From NCBI GenBank assembly GCA_963837155.1, contig CAWIMB010000002.1:744001-808000 (forward strand): DNA of 64,000 nt, given 5' to 3'. Below, one piece after another: positions 38,022 to 46,251 of the stretch; within the stretch, counting starts at the first letter, position 1, and every line of letters starts with the position of its first letter. A program made the translations under genes and the position numbers. A model generated the notes under the pieces. It was not told where the DNA came from. It did not search any database and saw only the letters and a list, made by a program, of their open reading frames with translations. Source of the stretch: DASQHW01 sp963837155 (GTDB lineage Bacteria > Actinomycetota > Acidimicrobiia > IMCC26256 > PALSA-610).

Positions 38022-38798
38022 ATGCCCGACCTTGTCGTGACCGCACCGCCGGAAGACGGCGTCGTGGTGGTGCGTCTGCAGAACCCGCCGATGAACGCGT
38101 TGTCGCAAGCGCTGCTCCGACGACTGCGAGACACCATGCAGAAGCTCGGGGCCGATGAGACGGTGAAGGCGATTGTCGTGGCGGGTGGGGAGAAGGCCTT
38201 CGCGGCCGGCGCCGACATCTCCGAGTTCGGTGGTCAGGAGGCGGCGCGCGCGATCTCGCAAAGTTTCCGTGAGGCGTTCGACGCGATCGCGGCGATCCCG
38301 CGTCCCGTCATTGCCGCCATCCGGGGCTACGCGCTCGGCGGCGGGCTGGAGCTCGCCATGACGTGCGACTTCCGAGTGGCGGGGGAGACCGCGCGACTCG
38401 GTCAGCCCGAGATTCTGCTCGGCATCATTCCCGGCGCGGGCGGCACGCAGCGGCTGACGCGCCTGGTCGGGCCCGCACGCGCCAAGGAGATCATCTGGAG
38501 CGGCCGCCAGGTGCGCGCGGAAGAGGCGCACGCGATCGGTCTGGTGGATCGCGTGGTCGCGCCGGGCGAAGAGGTCCACGCCGCGCTCCATTGGGCAACG
38601 GAACTCGCCAAGGGGCCTGTCGTTGCGATCGGTCTCGCCAAGCGCGTCATAGACGACGGCTTGGGTCGTCCGCTCGCCGACGGTCTCGACCTCGAACGGG
38701 AGGCGTTCGTCGAGGTGTTCGGAACCGAGGACGCGCGCACCGGCGTGCAATCGTTCCTCGCCGACGGCCCCGGCAAGGCGAAGTTCGTCGGGCGGTAG
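38022..38798 (+). CDS. Enoyl-CoA hydratase (crotonase family)
   Basis: 258 residues with FAAGADISEFGG (oxyanion hole), IRGYALGGGLELAMTCDFRV, then GQPEILLGIIPGAGGTQRLT with a catalytic Glu at the start of that block (PE) and the second position Gly/Ala-rich as in trans-enoyl-CoA hydratases. Cytosolic beta-oxidation enzyme. Followed immediately by the AAA+ gene, whose GTG start lies three bases after the stop. Confidence 0.87.
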   Translation: MPDLVVTAPPEDGVVVVRLQNPPMNALSQALLRRLRDTMQKLGADETVKAIVVAGGEKAFAAGADISEFGGQEAARAISQSFREAFDAIAAIPRPVIAAIRGYALGGGLELAMTCDFRVAGETARLGQPEILLGIIPGAGGTQRLTRLVGPARAKEIIWSGRQVRAEEAHAIGLVDRVVAPGEEVHAALHWATELAKGPVVAIGLAKRVIDDGLGRPLADGLDLEREAFVEVFGTEDARTGVQSFLADGPGKAKFVGR

Positions 38799-38800
38799 AC

Positions 38801-40504
38801 GTGCTCTTCCTGATCGTTGTGCTCGTGCTCGGCGTGGTCGTCGTCGCGGGCATCTTCCTCCTCGGGCTGTGGCTCGGCACTCGGTCGCGTCGCGACGAGC
38901 CGGCGATTGCGCCGGCAACGCCGCAACCCGCGCCCGCGACGACGACATCGCCTCCCGCGTCGCCGTTCACTGCAATCGCGCCCGCGCAGCTCCCGAAGTT
39001 CGCCGATGTCGGCGGCATGACCGAGTTGAAGGCGGAGCTGAGCGACACGTTCGCGTTGCTGCTCGCCCAATCCGACCAGTCGAGCGCGTACCGCGTCGCG
39101 TGGAACGGCGTGCTGCTCTATGGACCACCGGGCGTCGGCAAGACGCTGATCGCCCACGCGACGGCCGGGGAGTTCGGCCTCACGCTGGTGCCCGTTACGG
39201 CCGGCGACCTGCTTGCGGCGACGCGCGGCGAGAGTGCACGCAACGTGGACGCGGCCTTCGACTTCGCACTCGCGCACCAACCGGCGCTGCTGCTCTTCGA
39301 CGAGTTCGACGCGATCGCACGCCGCCGCGAGGACACGTCGGACCTGAAACAGCGAGCTGTCGTCGGTGCGCTGGTCGCGGGCTTGGAGCGCACGCGCGAC
39401 GCGCGTGGGTTGGTGGTGATGGCTGCGACCATCGATGTCGACGATCTCGATCGGGCGGTGATCCGTCCCGGCCACTTCGATCGACACATCCGTGTTGACC
39501 TTCCCGACCGGGACGCGCGGGAGGCGATCTTCCGCACCTGCCTGGCCGGGCTGCCGGCCGAGCCCGGCCTGGACATCGGTGAGCTCGCGCGTCGTTCGGA
39601 GGGCATGACCCCTGCCGCGATCGCGCATTCCGTGCGCGCGGCCGCCCTCGAGGCGTTCTCGCAGGCACGCCGCACCGACGCGCACGTCGTGCTCAGCGAT
39701 GCGCTGCTGCTCGCGAGCCTGCATCGCGGCGGCGAGGACCGGCCGACGGTTGAGGATCACACGTGGGACACGGTGATCCTCCCGGCGCAGACCAAGGCGC
39801 AACTGCAGGAACTGCAATACCTGCTCGAAGACCCGGACGCCGCGATCAACATCGGCATCGAACCGCCGAGCGGTGTGCTGCTCACCGGTCCGCCCGGCAA
39901 CGGCAAGACGACGATCGCGAAGGTCCTGGCCGCCCAAGCCCGTTGTTCGTTCTATCCGGTGTCCGCGGCCGACATCACGAGCAAGTGGTACGGCGAGTCG
40001 GAGGAGAATATCGCGCGCCTGTTCGAACGCGCCCGCGAGAACCGGCCGTCGATCATCTTCATCGACGAGCTCGACGGTCTCGCGCCTCGCCGTGGGGAGA
40101 TGAATGACGCAACCGATCGCGTGCTCGGAGAGTTGCTCTCCGAGATCGACGGGATGAACGGCCAGCGAGGTGTGCTGGTGATCGGCGCGACGAACCGCGC
40201 CGACCAGATCGATCCCGCGCTGCTGCGCGGTGGCCGCCTCTCGCGCACGATCACGGTTCCCCTCCCCGACGAGGAGGCCCGGCTCGCGTTGTTGCGTCTG
40301 TTCAGCGCCAAGATGCCGCTCGACCACGCCGACCTTCCCGGTCTGGCTGCCGTCACCGACGGCTGGAGCGGCGGCGACCTCCGCGCGCTCTGCCAGGAGG
40401 CCGCATTGCTCGCGCTCGTGGCTGCACGGGAGCGCGGCGAGCAGGTTCGAGTCGTCACCCAAGTCGACTTCGAGCGCGCGCTCGAACAGCCGTTGAGCCG
40501 CTAG
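38801..40504 (+). CDS. Membrane-anchored tandem AAA+ ATPase (Cdc48/VAT-like)
   Basis: Residues 2-24 form one transmembrane helix, followed by a Pro/Ala/Thr linker (about 30-60). Two AAA modules follow: D1 with GPPGVGKT and LLLFDEFDAIARR; D2 with GPPGNGKTT, IIFIDELDGLAPRR, the sensor GATNRADQIDPALL and the second-region arginines RGGRLSR. D2 also contains the pore loop SKWYGESEENI. 567 residues. Double AAA rings with an N-terminal anchor are uncommon in bacteria; it is likely a membrane unfoldase or remodeller. No protease domain. Confidence 0.85.
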   Translation: MLFLIVVLVLGVVVVAGIFLLGLWLGTRSRRDEPAIAPATPQPAPATTTSPPASPFTAIAPAQLPKFADVGGMTELKAELSDTFALLLAQSDQSSAYRVAWNGVLLYGPPGVGKTLIAHATAGEFGLTLVPVTAGDLLAATRGESARNVDAAFDFALAHQPALLLFDEFDAIARRREDTSDLKQRAVVGALVAGLERTRDARGLVVMAATIDVDDLDRAVIRPGHFDRHIRVDLPDRDAREAIFRTCLAGLPAEPGLDIGELARRSEGMTPAAIAHSVRAAALEAFSQARRTDAHVVLSDALLLASLHRGGEDRPTVEDHTWDTVILPAQTKAQLQELQYLLEDPDAAINIGIEPPSGVLLTGPPGNGKTTIAKVLAAQARCSFYPVSAADITSKWYGESEENIARLFERARENRPSIIFIDELDGLAPRRGEMNDATDRVLGELLSEIDGMNGQRGVLVIGATNRADQIDPALLRGGRLSRTITVPLPDEEARLALLRLFSAKMPLDHADLPGLAAVTDGWSGGDLRALCQEAALLALVAARERGEQVRVVTQVDFERALEQPLSR

Positions 40505-40510
40505 TGGGCA

Positions 40511-41485
40511 CTAGGGCGCCAGCGCGCGCAGCGTTTCGCTGATCGTGGCGCGGCGATCCTCGCCCCACGGAATCGCGAACACGATCGGCACCTCGACGCC
40601 GTTGTCGACATAGGCCTGCACCGCGGCGCGCACATGGTCGGGGTCGCCCATGATCTGTATGGCGTCCACCCACTCGTCACTGATCGCCGCCAGCGCGCCG
40701 TCCCGGTCGCGTGCCGCCCAGCGGTTCTGGAAGGTCCGCACCTCGTCGAAGTACCCACCCCGCTCGAACTGGGCGGCGTACGCGGGCACGACCGCGTAGT
40801 TCAGGAGGTCGCGGCGTGCGAGGTCGGCGTACCGGTCGCGGTCGGTCACCGCGCAGTGCACGTACGCGAACACTCGCGCGTCTCCACCCTCGCGCACGCG
40901 CTCGACACACCACGGCACGAGGGTTGCGGGCAGGTAGTTCAGCAGTACTGCATCCGCAAGCTCGCCGCCGAGACGGAGCATCTGCTTGTTGAGCGCGGCG
41001 AGCGCGATCTTGGGCTGCCGGTCGCCGAGCTTCACGCCGAGCCGGAAGCGCTTCACGGAGTAGAACTCGCCTTCGAACGTCACGGTCTCGCCCGTGAGGC
41101 ATTCGCGCAACAGCGTGAGGAACTCGCGCACCTGTGCGATCGGCCGCTCGGTGTAGCCGGCACCGTGCCACTGCCCGGCAACTGCCGGCGACGAGATGCC
41201 GACACCGAGATAGACCTCGCGGTCGCCGGCCAGCTGTTGCAACGTTGCCGCGGCCATCGCGTGCAACGGCGGCGTGCGCAGTTGGAGCGCGAGCACACCC
41301 GTGCCGAGCCCCGCGCGCTTCGTCACCTGGCTGATCGCACCGAGCAGCGCCATGCTCTCCGCGGCGTTGGCTTCGGCCGCCCAAATCGAGGCGTACCCGA
41401 GCTCGTCGGCTTCGCGCGCGACGTCGAGCGACAGCGGTGCACCGAGCGTCTGCAACCCGGCAACGCTCATCCCGAGCTCGGTCAT
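40511..41485 (-). CDS. LLM-class F420-dependent oxidoreductase
   Basis: The 324-residue luciferase-like TIM barrel begins LGMSVAGLQTLGAPLSLDVA and contains EADELGYASIWAAEANA, GLGTGVLALQLRTPPLHAMA, YLGVGISSPAVAGQWHG and DAVLLNYLPATLVPW, the pattern of actinobacterial F420-dependent reductases and dehydrogenases. The substrate is unknown. Its start overlaps the stop of the SRPBCC gene by four bases. The FbiB-like gene at the window end supports F420 use. Confidence 0.85.
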   Translation of the reverse strand: MTELGMSVAGLQTLGAPLSLDVAREADELGYASIWAAEANAAESMALLGAISQVTKRAGLGTGVLALQLRTPPLHAMAAATLQQLAGDREVYLGVGISSPAVAGQWHGAGYTERPIAQVREFLTLLRECLTGETVTFEGEFYSVKRFRLGVKLGDRQPKIALAALNKQMLRLGGELADAVLLNYLPATLVPWCVERVREGGDARVFAYVHCAVTDRDRYADLARRDLLNYAVVPAYAAQFERGGYFDEVRTFQNRWAARDRDGALAAISDEWVDAIQIMGDPDHVRAAVQAYVDNGVEVPIVFAIPWGEDRRATISETLRALAP

Positions 41486-41925
41486 GCTTCTCCGGTCTCG
41501 ACGAGGTGCTTCAGGCCGCGGAGGTTACGGCGCCAGATCCCGCGGAGCACAGGCCAGGCCGCGACTGCGCCCACCGGGCCACCCATCCACCACGGGAAGT
41601 GCAGCTGCTCGCTCCAGGTGAAGCGTGTGCGGCCGCCGGGCCGCCGGCGCAGCGTGAACCGGCCGCGACCCGACACCACGCCATGGTGTTCGATGCCCAT
41701 CGTCTTGGCGGGCGTCCACTCGGTGACCACCATGCGGTCGACGAGCCGCAGCGGCCCAACTTTCGTCCGGCAGTCGAACGCGGTGCCGACACCTCTGGTC
41801 TGCTTGCCGGTGAACGTGATCGCCACCGCGTCGGCCATCCAGTCGACGTGTCGTTCGATCGGTTCGAGTGTTCGCCAGACCTGCGCCGGGGGAGCGTCGA
41901 TCGTGATGCCGACGCGAACCCTCAT
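41482..41925 (-). CDS. SRPBCC (START/polyketide-cyclase-like) family protein
   Basis: The 147-residue protein starts VRVGITIDAPPAQVWRTLEP, which is the typical first strand and helix of the SRPBCC hydrophobic-ligand fold, and goes on with DRMVVTEWTPAKTMGIEHHG and TRFTWSEQLHFPWWMGGPVG. A lipid- or polyketide-binding role is possible. ATG 41925 abuts a GC-rich structured repeat, and the 3' end overlaps the F420-type oxidoreductase gene. Confidence 0.78.
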   Translation of the reverse strand: MRVRVGITIDAPPAQVWRTLEPIERHVDWMADAVAITFTGKQTRGVGTAFDCRTKVGPLRLVDRMVVTEWTPAKTMGIEHHGVVSGRGRFTLRRRPGGRTRFTWSEQLHFPWWMGGPVGAVAAWPVLRGIWRRNLRGLKHLVETGEA

Positions 41926-42010
41926 GCTTGTCCGCTCTCGGCGCTGCGCGCCGGGCCGCTCTGGCCCCGCCTCCCTGCTCGGCCGGGTACCGGCCTCGCG
42001 GCCGCTCGGC
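41926..42010 (-). repeat. GC-rich structured repeat between galT-like gene and SRPBCC gene
   Basis: On the minus strand this spacer has hairpin GGCCGG-TAC-CCGGCC (41995-41981), GAGCAGGGAGGCGGGGCC, hairpin GGCGC-GCA-GCGCC (41952-41940) and GAGAGCGGACAAGC directly before ATG 41925. It aligns over about 65 bases with 10335-10399 before atpH. Compared with that copy, the fourth pair of both stems has changed C-G to G-C or the reverse, which keeps the pairing. Confidence 0.6.
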
Positions 42011-42905
42011 TCATGCCCCGCGGAGTGCGGCGGCGGCGTCGGCGGGCGGGACGATGTTCACCCACATGCCGGTCCCGAACTCGAAGCCCGCGATCACCGT
42101 CAGCCGGGGGATCACATCGACCCACCAATGGAAGGGACCCGTGTGATCGCGCGGCGCGGTCTCGAACACGAGGTTGTAGTCGACGTCGCCCAGCAATCGG
42201 TGGAGCCGCGAGACCGTGCCGTGCAATCCGGCCGCGACCGCATGCGTCTCTTCGTCGGTCGCCTCGTCGAACCGAGGTCCGCCCTCCTCGAGGGCAACTC
42301 GCGTGAAGAGCGGCGAGATCGACGCCCGCGGACACCACACCCTGACGTCGCCGTCGTCGACGAGGTTCTCTTGATTGCGGCTGAACGCGTCGACGGTGAA
42401 CCCCTTCACTCTTGCCTCGACCTTCGGCGGCACGAAGTCGAGCGCGACGAGCTGGGCGTGCGGGTGCTGGATGGACGCGCCCGCGGCCTTACCGTGGTTC
42501 ACGAACGGCTGCGCGTACGCAAGGCCGCGCTCCAGATGGAACCGGGCCCGGTCACGGAGCGAGAGCAGCACCTCGTAGCAATCTTCGACCGACAGCACAC
42601 CAAGGTCGGCGTGGTGTTGCGGGGAGAGGACCACGACTTCGTGCGCGCCCGCCACGCCGTCGCCGACGATCGGGTACTTGTTGGGCACGACCCGAACGCG
42701 CCAGCCACTCGTCTCGGGCTTCCCCGGGCCGGTGCGCGCGACTTCCGGCGGCGTTTCGAGCTCGTTGCCTGAACAGAACGGGCAGCTCTCGACCCGGGGC
42801 GGCACTGGGTCGCGCTCGAACGCGGAACGTGTCCGGCCGCTGGGCCCGGCCGGGCGCGAGGATCACGCGATCGCCGGTGAGCTCATCGACGAGCAGCTCC
42901 TGCAT
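42011..42905 (-). CDS. Galactose-1-phosphate uridylyltransferase-like protein (frame broken near 42822)
   Basis: The N-terminus MQELLVDELTGDRVILAPGR starts at ATG 42905; the rest, from ESCPFCSGNE, is in another frame joined near 42822 (AACGCGGAACG). Zinc-site Cys pair CPFCSG, WRVRVVPNKYPI, the catalytic ASIQHPHAQLVAL (nucleophilic His in HPH) and HWWVDVIPRLTVIAGFEFGT all match GalT/HIT-superfamily nucleotidyltransferases. The sugar substrate may not be galactose: related actinobacterial proteins lack a Leloir context, and none is present here. Confidence 0.8.
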
Positions 42906-42949
42906 CAGGGGTCAGGGTAGGGCTCTCAGCCGCCTACCCTGGACACCGC

Positions 42950-44308
42950 ATGGCGGTCCGTTTTGTGATCATCGGTGGCGGCCCCGGTGGGAACACCGCG
43001 GCGACCGTCGCGGCGTCCCTCGGCGCCGAAGTCACGCTCATCGAGCGCGACATCATCGGCGGCGCCGCGCACCTCTGGGACTGCATCCCGAGCAAGGCGA
43101 TGATCGCGACCGGCAACGAGCTCACCGAGCTGGCGCATGCCCATGTCATGGGGCTCGACGCAACCGGTCGCCTCGACGTCCCGGCGTTGCGCGACCGAGT
43201 CACCAATATGGAGGCGACCCTGCGCGACGGGGTCACCAGCCTGCTCGAATCGCAAGGCGTGCGTTTGCTGCGGGGCACCGCGCGGCTCACCAGCGCGTAC
43301 ACGGTCGCGGCCGACGTTGATGAAGGCACCGTCGAGCTCGAGGCAGACGCGATCCTGCTGTCGACGGGTTCGCGACCGCGCGTTCCCGAGTGGGCCGCGA
43401 TCGACGGCGAACGCGTGCTCACCACGCGCCAGGCGTATCCGCCGCCCGAGATCCCCGAGCATCTCGTCGTGATCGGTTCCGGCGTCACCGGCGTCGAGTT
43501 CACGCACATGTTCAGCGCGCTCGGGTCGCAAGTGTCGTTGATCGTGTCGCGTCAGCAGGTGCTCCCCGCGAAGGATCCGGAGGTCGCGGCCGTCCTCGAA
43601 GCTGAGTTCCTGCGTCGAGGGGTGAAGCTGTTGAAGGGTGCGCGCGCCACGGCGATCGGGCGTGAGGACGACAAGGTGTTCATTGCGTGTGACGACGGTC
43701 GCGCGGTCGACGGTTCGCACGCGCTGTTGTGCATCGGATCGGTTCCCAATGTCGAGGGCCTGGGTCTCGAGGGTGCCGGCGTCGAGGTCGACGACCGCGG
43801 CTATGTGCCCGGGAATCGCCACTGCCAGACCAACATCCCGCACATCTATTCGGCCGGCGATGTCTCAGGACGGCTCCCGCTGTCGTCGGTTGCGGCGATG
43901 CAAGGTCGCAAGATCGCCGAGCACGTCATGGGCCTGACGGCGCGCGCACACCGGCATCTCGACTACGACAAGGCGTCCCAGGCGATCTTCACCGACCCGG
44001 AGATCGCCGAGGTGGGCGTCGCCGAGGCCGAGGCGTTCGCCGCCGGCCGCAAGCTGCGCGTGACCAAGGTGCCGTTCTCGGCGAATCCCAAGGCGCTGAT
44101 CAACGGCGACACCCGCGGCTTCGTGAAGATCCTCAGCGATCCCGCGACCGGTGTGGTGCTCGGAGGCGCGATCGTCGGTCGCAACGCGGCCGAGCTGATC
44201 TCGGTGATTGCGATCGGAGTCACCAACCACTTGAAGGTCTCCGACATCGTCGATTCGCTGCTCGTGCATCCCGCGCTTGCCGAGTCGCTCGCCGACGCCG
44301 CGTACTGA
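42950..44308 (+). CDS. LpdA-like NAD(P)H quinone reductase (pyridine nucleotide-disulfide oxidoreductase fold)
   Basis: The 452-residue flavoprotein has FAD motif IIGGGPGGNTAA, NAD motif VIGSGVTGVEF, the GD motif IYSAGDVSGRLPLS and a dimerisation domain. In the active-site helix AAHLWDCIPSKAMI only one of the two redox Cys of dihydrolipoamide dehydrogenase is present, as in M. tuberculosis LpdA, which reduces quinones. So disulfide reduction is unlikely. It is divergent from the GalT-like gene. Confidence 0.85.
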   Translation: MAVRFVIIGGGPGGNTAATVAASLGAEVTLIERDIIGGAAHLWDCIPSKAMIATGNELTELAHAHVMGLDATGRLDVPALRDRVTNMEATLRDGVTSLLESQGVRLLRGTARLTSAYTVAADVDEGTVELEADAILLSTGSRPRVPEWAAIDGERVLTTRQAYPPPEIPEHLVVIGSGVTGVEFTHMFSALGSQVSLIVSRQQVLPAKDPEVAAVLEAEFLRRGVKLLKGARATAIGREDDKVFIACDDGRAVDGSHALLCIGSVPNVEGLGLEGAGVEVDDRGYVPGNRHCQTNIPHIYSAGDVSGRLPLSSVAAMQGRKIAEHVMGLTARAHRHLDYDKASQAIFTDPEIAEVGVAEAEAFAAGRKLRVTKVPFSANPKALINGDTRGFVKILSDPATGVVLGGAIVGRNAAELISVIAIGVTNHLKVSDIVDSLLVHPALAESLADAAY

Positions 44309-44311
44309 CGC

Positions 44312-44875
44312 TCAGCCGTTCTCGTTGCCGCAAGCGTAGGCGGTGGTCGTCGCCGGCCAACCGTCTTGCTCGACGTCGAAGCCGTCGACCTTGACCGCGC
44401 GCGTCACTGTCAAACCGAACGAGTTCCTCGCGCGAACACGAATCTCCCGAGTGCGGTCGCCGGTGGAATCGTTCTGACAGTCAAAGCTGTCGAATCGGAC
44501 GGTGACTTCGATTGTCTCGTCAGGATCGAGCGTCTGCGGAAGCGGCGTCAGTACGTGCGTGGCACCAAACATTGATTGCGACGCGTCGACCGCGCGGACC
44601 TGCGTTGACGTCCAGCCTTCGTTGTGAATGCGGAACGCGACCGTGAACGCACGCTTGTCCGGTCCCCAGTGCGAGAGCTCCGCGTTCAGGCGCGGGGCGA
44701 CGACGCCGCTTTCGGAGAGCAGCACGATGCCGACGAGCACCACCGCGATCACGAGCACGATCAACGCGGTCTGCCAGCGCGGGCGACGGGGCGGCACCAG
44801 AAGGTTGATGAGCTCGTCGTCGGTGACGCTTGTCGCCGCCGAAACTGCTTCTTGCGTTCCTTCCATGTCTGTCAT
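44312..44875 (-). CDS. Hypothetical single-pass membrane protein
   Basis: 187 residues: a short acidic cytoplasmic segment, a transmembrane helix at about 36-55 (ALIVLVIAVVLVGIVLL), and an exported beta-rich domain (TVAFRIHNEGWTSTQVRAVD, DETIEVTVRFDSFDCQN) with two Cys, resembling immunoglobulin-like accessory domains. Not recognised. Its ATG is two bases from a perfect 12-base palindrome shared with the divergent membrane protein/GntR operon, so the three genes are probably co-regulated. Confidence 0.65.
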   Translation of the reverse strand: MTDMEGTQEAVSAATSVTDDELINLLVPPRRPRWQTALIVLVIAVVLVGIVLLSESGVVAPRLNAELSHWGPDKRAFTVAFRIHNEGWTSTQVRAVDASQSMFGATHVLTPLPQTLDPDETIEVTVRFDSFDCQNDSTGDRTREIRVRARNSFGLTVTRAVKVDGFDVEQDGWPATTTAYACGNENG

Positions 44876-44877
44876 AT

Positions 44878-44889
44878 TGTCCTAGGACA
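44878..44889. promoter_or_regulatory. Palindromic operator candidate
   Basis: TGTCCTAGGACA is a perfect inverted repeat in the 71-base space between divergent genes at 44875 and 44947. A -10-like TACAGT lies just to the right (44894-44899). The downstream operon encodes a YtrA-like GntR regulator, whose family binds short palindromes at its own promoter, making this the likely binding site. Confidence 0.5.
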
Positions 44890-44946
44890 TTGGTACAGTC
44901 AAGCGGAATCAGCAAGGTGAGACGAGAGAAGAATGAGGAGCGGGCG

Positions 44947-45849
44947 ATGCTGTTGACGCTGTTCTTGTCGGTGGCGCTCGTGAGCCTGTTCGCAGTGCAC
45001 TTCCTGCGCAAGGCGTACGACGACGTGCATCCCGACGACATCGCCGCGCTGCATGTGCTCTCCGGGACGCCGGCCCGGCCCTCGACCGACCGGTTGTTCG
45101 CGGCGTACCTCTCCCGGGCGCGCCGTTACCGCACGAGTTGGAGCGTGGTCGGTTGGCTCGGTGGCGTCGTGCTCGCCCTCGGCCTTCGCGATTCCCAAGC
45201 TCTCTACGGCAACCCCGTAATCATGGGCCCGATCGGGTATTTCGCGGGAGCGATCGTTGCCGAGCTCCATCATCTTCGTCGTCGTGGACACGGGGTGCGG
45301 ACGGCATCGCTGGCGCCGCGGCATCTCGCGGACTACGCCCCGGCGCACCAGCAGCGCCTGTTGCGCGCGCTCATCCTGGTGATGGCCGCGGTCGTCGGCG
45401 TCGGCTTGGTGCTGAACGCGACCAATGAGTCGCAGATCCACCGGGACCCGCCCTTTCCGCCGACCGTCGTGCGCGAGGCCAGGAGCCTCTGGGTCCCGTT
45501 GCTCGTGTTGGGCGCATTGGCGCTCGCGGTCTGGATCATCGTCGAGCGGACGGAACGCGTGGTCGTGCAGCGTCCGCGCCCGGCGATGCCCGACGAGCTC
45601 GCGGAGGGCGACGATGCGATCCGTGCCACTTCGGTTCAAACGCTCGCGTTGGGCGGCGCCGGCTTCCTGGCCTTGCTCATCAGTACGGCGGTCCTCGTCA
45701 TCGGTAACGGCGTGACGAGCCACGACGTGCAGCCGGTGACGTTCTTTTGCTGGCTCGCGCTGTTCGTGCTGGCGCTCCGGCTCTTGTTCCGCGCCCGGCG
45801 CCTGGTCTGGCCGGCGCGGAAGCTCGAGGTGGACGGAGCGCCGGTTTGA
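44947..45849 (+). CDS. Polytopic membrane protein in GntR operon
   Basis: The 300-residue protein has an N-terminal helix (LTLFLSVALVSLFAVHFL) and further hydrophobic segments near 72-90, 96-110, 142-160, 186-202 and two at the C-terminus, arranged in two similar halves separated by charged loops. No family is recognised. ATG 44947 lies downstream of the operator palindrome, and its stop overlaps the TTG start of the GntR gene (TTGA). Co-expression with YtrA-type regulators is typical of membrane stress or transporter loci. Confidence 0.7.
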   Translation: MLLTLFLSVALVSLFAVHFLRKAYDDVHPDDIAALHVLSGTPARPSTDRLFAAYLSRARRYRTSWSVVGWLGGVVLALGLRDSQALYGNPVIMGPIGYFAGAIVAELHHLRRRGHGVRTASLAPRHLADYAPAHQQRLLRALILVMAAVVGVGLVLNATNESQIHRDPPFPPTVVREARSLWVPLLVLGALALAVWIIVERTERVVVQRPRPAMPDELAEGDDAIRATSVQTLALGGAGFLALLISTAVLVIGNGVTSHDVQPVTFFCWLALFVLALRLLFRARRLVWPARKLEVDGAPV

Positions 45850-46232
45850 TCCTGCGAGTTGATCCGAGCTCCGCGGTGCCCGTGTACGAGCAACTGCGCG
45901 TGCAGATCACGAACATGGCCGCGGCGGGAACACTGGCGCCGGGCGCGCAGCTGCCGACGATCCGCCAGCTCGCCTCGGACCTCGGGCTCGCCAAGGGGAC
46001 GGTCAGCAAGGCATACGACGAGCTGTTTCGGGCGGGTGTCGTCACGAGCGACGGCCGGCGCGGGACGCATATTGCCGAACGGGGCGCGGCAGAAATCACG
46101 CGGCGCGAGGCCAATGCCCAGCTTCTCGTCGCGGCCGAGCAGTATGCGATCCTCGCCCGGCAGCTCAGCGTCGACGACGACGCGGCGCGTTCGACTCTCG
46201 ATCGAGCGCTCCAACGCCTGCCGAGGCGCTGA
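45846..46232 (+). CDS. GntR-family (YtrA-like) transcriptional regulator
   Basis: A 128-residue protein with the winged helix of GntR proteins (VPVYEQLRVQITNMAAAGTL, APGAQLPTIRQLASDLGLAK, GTVSKAYDELFRAGVV) and only a short C-terminal helical tail, the short-effector form seen in the YtrA subfamily. TTG 45846 overlaps the previous stop. It probably autoregulates through the palindrome at 44878-44889. Confidence 0.85.
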   Translation: MILRVDPSSAVPVYEQLRVQITNMAAAGTLAPGAQLPTIRQLASDLGLAKGTVSKAYDELFRAGVVTSDGRRGTHIAERGAAEITRREANAQLLVAAEQYAILARQLSVDDDAARSTLDRALQRLPRR

Positions 46233-46251
46233 ACCGCGCGAGACTTCTCGA

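Noticed and set aside
36417..38948. Very long open frame (over 800 codons) on the minus strand antisense to meaB, the GNAT gene and enoyl-CoA hydratase
   Set aside because: The plus strand encodes three well-conserved proteins here. High GC with G/C third positions makes long antisense frames common, and the antisense translation is Arg/His-rich without recognisable motifs.
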